IMG/VR virus record: IMGVR_UViG_3300028895_000246
Span: 1 to 26,432 of that record
Length of the DNA: 26,432 bases
Source of the DNA: a virus
Reading direction: 5' to 3' (one strand)
Made by a program: the position numbers and the translations under genes. Numbering within the stretch: position 1 is the stretch's first letter; each line of letters opens with the position of its first letter. Shown here one piece after another: positions 22,526 through 26,432 of this stretch. A model generated the notes under the pieces. It was not told the origin of the DNA and did no database searches. It saw nothing but the letters and a program-made list of their open reading frames with translations.

Positions 22526-23228
22526 TATAACCTCCCAATCTTTGAATAATACGCTCAACCAATTTGTCTCTAACACTATCAATGTGTTGCAGTGTAGAAA
22601 CAGTAATATCCTCAACATTAACCAATTTATCCATAAAGTGTTTAAAAGCACCCCTTTGTCTGTGTGGTAAGTCAGACTGTGAAGCATCGCCAGTTAATAC
22701 CATCTTAGAATTTTCACCTATACGGGTGAGTATCATAAGCAATTGACTGTGGGTGGCGTTCTGACATTCATCAGCTACGATAAAGGCGTTCTTAAAAGTT
22801 CGCCCACGCATATGGGCAAACGTAACAACTTCAATAGACTCGTTTTGTAAGCAGGCGCGCAAATCAGTATGACTTAAATACACCCGCATTTCATCAAATA
22901 TAGGTCTTAGAAATGGAGAGGCTTTTCCGCCAATACTTCCACCTCTAACGGAGAGTATCTCTCCTGGTAGGTATCCCATTTCTTCTTCTGCACAAACCAT
23001 TGGACGTGCAATAATAATCTTCTCAACTTTTTTTCTAGACAATGCTAATACAGCAGATGCTACAGCTATATGTGTTTTACCAGTACCCGCAGGTCCAGAG
23101 CAAAAGACCAATCTGTTATTATCTACTGCTTGTATATATTTCTTTTGGTTAGGAGTTTTTGCTGTTAAAAACGTTTTTTTGAGAACTAAGGTTTGTTCTG
23201 CTTTTTCTTTCTTTTTTCTTGATGTCAA
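22488..23228 (-). CDS. phoH: PhoH-like ATPase
   Basis: A 246-residue P-loop protein of the PhoH family: TPNQKKYIQAV, Walker A CSGPAGTGKTHIAV at 43-56, RPMVCAEEEMGYLPG, Walker B FIVADECQNAT, and TGDASQSDLP. PhoH proteins are common in phages; related proteins act on RNA as ATPases or helicases, but the phage role is unsettled. The start is TTG at 23228, the only usable start in frame, since a stop lies 8 codons upstream and there is no ATG before Walker A. The ribosome site is weak (GAGAG). It is the first gene after a consensus promoter. Confidence 0.93.
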   Translation of the reverse strand: MTSRKKKEKAEQTLVLKKTFLTAKTPNQKKYIQAVDNNRLVFCSGPAGTGKTHIAVASAVLALSRKKVEKIIIARPMVCAEEEMGYLPGEILSVRGGSIGGKASPFLRPIFDEMRVYLSHTDLRACLQNESIEVVTFAHMRGRTFKNAFIVADECQNATHSQLLMILTRIGENSKMVLTGDASQSDLPHRQRGAFKHFMDKLVNVEDITVSTLQHIDSVRDKLVERIIQRLGGYNDEPQESVGTKC

Positions 23229-23248
23229 CGGAGTGTCTCTCAGTTTGT

Positions 23249-23276
23249 ATTATACCACGAAATTGCGATTTGTCAA
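23249..23276 (-). promoter_or_regulatory. Consensus sigma-70 promoter for phoH
   Basis: Minus strand: -35 TTGACA (23271-23276) and -10 TATAAT (23249-23254), both perfect, with a 16-base spacer. TGG directly precedes the -10, giving an extended -10 (TGn). Predicted start near 23242, about 13 bases before the phoH TTG start. It fills the 57-base gap after the ribonucleotide reductase gene. Confidence 0.9.
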
Positions 23277-23277
23277 G

Positions 23278-23290
23278 TCTAAATTTTAGA
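23278..23290. repeat. Palindrome next to the phoH -35
   Basis: TCTAAATTTTAGA is a perfect 6+1+6 inverted repeat, one base upstream of the -35 and covering the reductase stop codon (23286-23288). There is no T-run, so it is not a terminator. It could be an activator or repressor site, or chance in AT-rich DNA. Confidence 0.4.
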
Positions 23291-25616
23291 TTAAACAGGC
23301 TCCACCTGCACAAGCAATTTCGCCTTCAAGATTAGTATTGTCTTCATCCTCAAACATAACGGTGTAATCTACCGATTTGAACGATTGATTTAAATCATAG
23401 TATCGTTTCCAATTGAAGACATCCTTCATGCAGTAGGTTAATCTCTTTATGTCGCCATCAAAATAACTATCTGCGAATCTCTTTATTTTTCTACGAAACG
23501 CAGCTTGTTTGGCTAAGGCACTATAGAATCTCTCTACTTCTGCACCATATAATCCTGTGGGTGTTGCGGCCGGTTGCTGTAAATCGGCCATTGGGTCAAG
23601 CGCATTGTCACACGCAGTCCATAAATTATTAAACGCATCCAGACCAATCTCAATTAGCCCCGAAGTCCACAGGGCCGCATCACCATACTCCCTGACGATT
23701 TCTCGCGGAGTATATACGGCAGTAAATGGTACTTGTGCATAGTCTTTGTCTCCACTATGCGGCACTAATGTAATACCGCAAAAATGTTTGCGGTTGTTGT
23801 AAATATATTTCGTTACAGCATCCCATTCATCAGGCATCACTGTAATTGTGTTTGATACATTATGACTTAACCAGGGTTGTGTACAACGGGATTTAACCTT
23901 TCCTGGTTTTACCCAATTCTGTTGAGTGCTTTTAACAATTTTCAATAGTTCTAGGGCCGGTAGTTGGTTTTTAGTTTTGGCACCGTCTGGTACTTCAATG
24001 GGAAACATGAGTACATCGTCGGTTTTATGAGGACTCCATACTGATTCTTCACAAGCTGTTGGATTAGTCTTACGAAAATGTTGGTATGGTTCTTCCTGCT
24101 TGTTGGTTTGTAAGAACCTTAAGTACCTCTTAGAATGGTGAGGGTGTAAACTTGATGAAGTTCCTAGTAAACATGAAGATGTTCCTTCTGGTTTCAGACA
24201 TGTAGTACGTGCCGCAGGATTAATACCTATCTTCTTTGCCATCTGCAAGTTGGTTTTAATAATAACCTTTGCGACATGGCGCTGATTTTCTGGATTGAGA
24301 ACAATCTCATAGTTCTCCATCATGCCAGTCATGCTTACGCCGAGTAGCGCCTCACGCTGAAAAATAGAGATAGACGTATCTGTAAGATAGTGGAGTTCTG
24401 TAAATCCGGCTTGCAGGGTTCCAATAATAGCTGCCGCCTTCCCCGCTTCCTCAAATTCCTCAAGTGTTCTAACTGATGAGGCATTAATGGTTGACAGGTT
24501 ACACCCTTGCCATCCTGATTCCAAGCCCATTTTGGACAGGTCGCATTTATATCCAGTACCATCATATGTCTCCATATACTTGTCAAACTTAGCCTGATTG
24601 ATGATGCGATAGCACCACATACCAACTTCTGCACATGGGTTCATTAGGAACTCAAGGTCGTCTACCCATAAGAATCCAGGTTCGCCATGCTCTCTAGTAC
24701 ATTTGATAAGTTCTTGGAACTGTTTCAAACCTGTAGAGTTACGCAGGAGAATGGCTGAGTTGTTTGAACGTCCTCGTTGTGGGTTGTAATCTTTCCAGTT
24801 TCCAACCTTAGCCATAGCCATGTCCAGGTCGTCGGGTGAAAACACACAGATACATGCTGAACGGCGCACACCACCGCTGAGTACCGCGTCGGCCTCATGC
24901 ATAATGATGTCGTAACAATCAATGGGTGCTAAACGCTCTTGCTTGTCTATTATTACTTCGTCTAGCAGTTCTCTAACACTATCTAATGATGCATGTAATC
25001 CATCTGGTCCAGGTGCTTTTCCCGAACTAGAACTTAACGGCGCACCCTTTGGTCTAATTGCGGAGTAATCAAAGATAACGTCATAGCCCACCCATTCTTC
25101 AAACTCTGGACTTGCTGCCACATCCCAATAAGTGGTAAGCAGTATACCAAATGCATCCGCCCACCCCTCAATCGTATCAGGTATGATAAATGTTTTTTGC
25201 TTACGTTTTTTACCCGCCAATCTATCCTTAGATAGTGGAGGCAGTTTTGCTACGTGGTGTTTTTGTACTGAAAATCCAGTACCACAACCACACAATAGTA
25301 GCCATATACACTCTTGAAAGAATCTAGGTCTATCTACCGGAGAAGACACGCAATTATAAATGCGGGCGTGCTTCTTTAATGCTGGCGCCCCACCAAATTG
25401 TAGTGCGCGCTGAGAACCCAACACTTTCTTTTTGAGCATGAAGTTATATGCCCACTCAATGTCATCGTTAATGCCTTTATCTTGGTAATAGTCAAGCATC
25501 ATATGCTTAACTCTATCAACTGCTTCTCTCCAAGTTTCTCTTCTATTTTTTTCTGGTAGCCACCTAGCATATTTAGAAACGAAGGTATATTCCTTCAATT
25601 CAGATAATGCTGACAT
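23286..25616 (-). CDS. nrdJ: Adenosylcobalamin-dependent (class II) ribonucleoside-triphosphate reductase
   Basis: A 776-residue reductase of the monomeric class II type (Lactobacillus RTPR is 739). Key residues are present: C89 in NCVSSPVD and C372 in GWQGCNLSTIN, the redox pair; N326, C328 and E330 in NPCAEVGM, the radical site; and C769 and C774 in CAGGACLI at the C-terminus, which re-reduces the active site. It turns ribonucleotides into deoxyribonucleotides with a cobalamin cofactor and needs no oxygen or second subunit. About 33 more residues lie between C328 and C372 than in the Lactobacillus enzyme. The ATG forms TAATG with the previous stop, with AAGGA upstream. Expression should pass the leader terminator at 25931-25962. 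Confidence 0.95.
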   Translation of the reverse strand: MSALSELKEYTFVSKYARWLPEKNRRETWREAVDRVKHMMLDYYQDKGINDDIEWAYNFMLKKKVLGSQRALQFGGAPALKKHARIYNCVSSPVDRPRFFQECIWLLLCGCGTGFSVQKHHVAKLPPLSKDRLAGKKRKQKTFIIPDTIEGWADAFGILLTTYWDVAASPEFEEWVGYDVIFDYSAIRPKGAPLSSSSGKAPGPDGLHASLDSVRELLDEVIIDKQERLAPIDCYDIIMHEADAVLSGGVRRSACICVFSPDDLDMAMAKVGNWKDYNPQRGRSNNSAILLRNSTGLKQFQELIKCTREHGEPGFLWVDDLEFLMNPCAEVGMWCYRIINQAKFDKYMETYDGTGYKCDLSKMGLESGWQGCNLSTINASSVRTLEEFEEAGKAAAIIGTLQAGFTELHYLTDTSISIFQREALLGVSMTGMMENYEIVLNPENQRHVAKVIIKTNLQMAKKIGINPAARTTCLKPEGTSSCLLGTSSSLHPHHSKRYLRFLQTNKQEEPYQHFRKTNPTACEESVWSPHKTDDVLMFPIEVPDGAKTKNQLPALELLKIVKSTQQNWVKPGKVKSRCTQPWLSHNVSNTITVMPDEWDAVTKYIYNNRKHFCGITLVPHSGDKDYAQVPFTAVYTPREIVREYGDAALWTSGLIEIGLDAFNNLWTACDNALDPMADLQQPAATPTGLYGAEVERFYSALAKQAAFRRKIKRFADSYFDGDIKRLTYCMKDVFNWKRYYDLNQSFKSVDYTVMFEDEDNTNLEGEIACAGGACLI

Positions 25617-25906
25617 TAGCTTTCCTTATTGTCTCTCTTTTGTTGCTTACTCTTGGCATACTGCCCAGCTTCCTTGGCGAGCTTGTCAGCTTCTTTTCCC
25701 TTGGGTAGCGCACCTTCTTTACGTCGTTTACGTTTAGGCTTACCGTGCATACGATGCCAGAAGTTAGAGATTTTATCTGGGTAATCACTACTAAATGATT
25801 TAGTTTTACCAGTTGGATTACCTTGTGCATCTCTTATCTGCACCACTATTTCATAAGTATACTTAGGCTGTGCCTTGTCCCCGAATGTTAATTCTTGTTG
25901 TGACAT
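25616..25906 (-). CDS. Small basic protein cotranscribed with nrdJ
   Basis: A 96-residue protein from ATG 25906 (MSQQELTFGDKAQPKYTYEI), preceded by TAGGA and GAGGA. A short beta-rich N-terminal part (YEIVVQIRDAQGN) is followed by a strongly basic segment (HGKPKRKRRKEG) and a Lys- and Ala-rich helix. No known family recognised. It is TAATG-coupled to nrdJ, so it may help the reductase or simply share its regulation. The longer frame to 25948 would start inside the terminator and is rejected. Confidence 0.75.
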   Translation of the reverse strand: MSQQELTFGDKAQPKYTYEIVVQIRDAQGNPTGKTKSFSSDYPDKISNFWHRMHGKPKRKRRKEGALPKGKEADKLAKEAGQYAKSKQQKRDNKES

Positions 25907-25930
25907 ATCCTCTTGTCCTATGTAAAAGAA

Positions 25931-25962
25931 AAGACCCGTTAAGTACAAACAAAACGGGTCTT
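25931..25962 (-). terminator. Intrinsic terminator in the nrdJ leader
   Basis: A 10-bp perfect stem (AAGACCCGTT at 25953-25962 on the minus strand, AACGGGTCTT at 25931-25940) with a 12-base loop, followed on the minus strand by TTCTTTTAC. It ends 24 bases before the next gene, leaving no room for a promoter. It may end the upstream deaminase transcript, attenuate the nrdJ transcript, or both. Confidence 0.85.
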
Positions 25963-26074
25963 GTGATTTTCAAAGCGACACATTTGGTTTGATAGACTGG
26001 GGTGTGTCGCTTTAACTCTGTCAGTATGGTCATCATTGTAAAAGTAACCTTTGACATGCTCTTTAAGCCCAGTC
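25931..26074 (-). ncRNA. Candidate structured leader / small RNA upstream of the nrdJ operon
   Basis: A strong promoter (26081-26109) starts transcription near 26074 and a terminator ends at 25931, giving an RNA of about 145 nt with no credible gene. An 11-bp perfect hairpin has arms 26003-26013 and 25972-25982 and a 20-nt loop. The loop contains CCCAGUC, which is exactly complementary to GACUGGG at the predicted 5' end (26068-26074). Short pairings (UGUCA/UGACA, arms 26052-26056 and 26019-26023, enclosing GGUUA/UGACC) could form between. It could be an attenuator, a riboswitch or a stand-alone RNA. No cobalamin-riboswitch B12 box is visible. Structure is by eye only. Confidence 0.55.
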
Positions 26075-26080
26075 CAATAT

Positions 26081-26109
26081 ATTATACACCACACGGAGTG
26101 GCGTGTAAA
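26081..26109 (-). promoter_or_regulatory. Sigma-70 promoter of the nrdJ leader
   Basis: Minus strand: -35 TTTACA (26104-26109, five of six), a 17-base spacer and -10 TATAAT (26081-26086, perfect). It lies directly after the deaminase stop codon. Predicted start near 26074. The bases GTGTATAATATAT at the -10 match those at 9628-9633. Confidence 0.85.
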
Positions 26110-26432
26110 CTAGTCAGTTGAATTTTTCGGATAATCAACGTGTCGGATAGTTAAATCTTTCATGAGATACGCTAAAATCTCTGTACGTATAGCCCTATCA
26201 TCATCAGTAGTTTGCATATGGGTAGGATTATGGCCATAGATGACTTCCTTAATACCCGCTTGCCATATATATTGTAAGCACATATCACAAGGGTGTCCAG
26301 TCACATACATCTTACAGTTAAGAGTGGCCATGCCGCGTCTAGCGCAAGAAAGAATAGCGTTATGTTCAGCGTGAACTATGAAGGGATATTTATCAGGACG
26401 TAAGTTAGGTAGGATGTCATCCCTAATATCTC
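26110..26432 (-). CDS. Deoxycytidylate (dCMP) deaminase, N-terminus beyond the window
   Basis: About 106 residues are visible, open at the window edge. The zinc site of the cytidine/deoxycytidylate deaminase family is complete: HAEHNAILSCARRG (His, and Glu as the proton shuttle) and VTGHPCDMC (the two Cys ligands), followed by the nucleotide-domain strand GIKEVIYG. It turns dCMP into dUMP, feeding thymidylate synthesis, and pairs with the ribonucleotide reductase and dNMP kinase here. The ATG inside the frame at 26331 is not the true start, because it would cut off the HAE motif. A related cytosine deaminase family cannot be excluded without the N-terminus. Confidence 0.9.
   Translation of the reverse strand, partial: DIRDDILPNLRPDKYPFIVHAEHNAILSCARRGMATLNCKMYVTGHPCDMCLQYIWQAGIKEVIYGHNPTHMQTTDDDRAIRTEILAYLMKDLTIRHVDYPKNSTD

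Noticed and set aside
24335-24634. Minus-strand 99-residue frame within nrdJ, and similar frames within other genes
   Set aside because: It overlaps the reductase in another frame on the same strand and is composed of shifted reductase codons.
23286-25616. Intein or homing insertion in nrdJ
   Set aside because: The ~33 extra residues between the radical-site Cys and the redox Cys are too few for an intein and lack splicing residues; similar spacing is plausible in other class II reductases.
25863-26057. 64-residue minus-strand frame in the nrdJ leader (starts MSKVTFTMM)
   Set aside because: It runs through the hairpin and terminator and into the next gene in another frame, and has no protein-like pattern. 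A very short leader peptide cannot be excluded.
25907-26109. Cobalamin riboswitch for the cobalamin-dependent reductase
   Set aside because: I looked for the B12 box and the conserved core and saw neither; the bases GCCACT occur in the promoter spacer, before the transcript starts.
1-26432. tRNA genes, CRISPR arrays, insertion sequences, attachment sites, replication origin
   Set aside because: Gaps between genes are too small or lack cloverleaf-like pairing; there are no repeat-spacer patterns, transposase genes, integrase genes or iterated origin repeats that I can see.

Overview
The window is a gene-dense piece of a tailed double-stranded DNA phage genome, or a phage-like metagenomic contig. 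Every gene I can support lies on the minus strand, so the map runs from base 26432 down to base 1. Neighbouring genes overlap through ATGA or TAATG junctions, and no gene-free stretch exceeds about 210 bases. The set is a nearly complete phage-encoded replisome of bacterial type: DNA polymerase III alpha in two pieces, a DnaQ exonuclease, DnaB helicase, DnaG primase, SSB and a RecA-like recombinase. With it come nucleotide-supply genes (adenosylcobalamin-dependent ribonucleotide reductase, deoxycytidylate deaminase, dNMP kinase), PhoH, a GroES co-chaperonin, a small sigma factor and two glycosyltransferases. The promoters are ordinary bacterial sigma-70 type. I cannot name the host.

Layout in the direction of transcription. 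(1) 26432-23286: the end of a dCMP deaminase gene; a consensus promoter; a ~145-nt structured leader ending in an intrinsic terminator; a small basic protein; and the class II ribonucleotide reductase. (2) 23276-21917: a consensus promoter, phoH, an HNH nuclease and a terminator whose loop holds the HNH stop codon. (3) 21868-17432: small proteins (zinc ribbon, helix-turn-helix, unknowns), recA, a 133-residue Vsr-like nuclease and a coiled-coil protein that might be a recombination mediator. (4) 17451-11507: a basic zinc-finger protein, DnaB helicase, primase, a cREC-type receiver protein, dNMP kinase, a PD-(D/E)XK nuclease and an unknown acidic protein. (5) 11514-3731: the fractured DNA polymerase III alpha locus. 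(6) 3721-1: a promoter with an operator-like palindrome, ssb, the sigma factor and two GT-B glycosyltransferases, the last running off the window.

The most striking region is 3731-11514. DNA polymerase III alpha is broken between the palm and the fingers. The N-terminal half (PHP plus catalytic palm) and the C-terminal half (fingers to OB fold) are separated by about 3.5 kb. That gap holds two tandem EDxHD/Vsr-like homing-endonuclease genes, groES, two paralogous small genes and a dnaQ-type exonuclease. The C-terminal half is also interrupted by a 244-residue HNH-bearing intein. This matches the 'fractured gene' pattern known for this endonuclease family, but here there is no split intein at the break, so the halves would have to assemble non-covalently.

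The second point of interest is regulatory. Two intrinsic terminators (25931-25962 and 21901-21933) lie so close to the next gene that no promoter fits between them. Expression of the reductase genes and of the long replication operon should therefore depend on read-through, attenuation or antitermination. The leader before the reductase genes can form a hairpin whose loop pairs with the predicted 5' end of the RNA, making it a candidate attenuator, riboswitch or small RNA.
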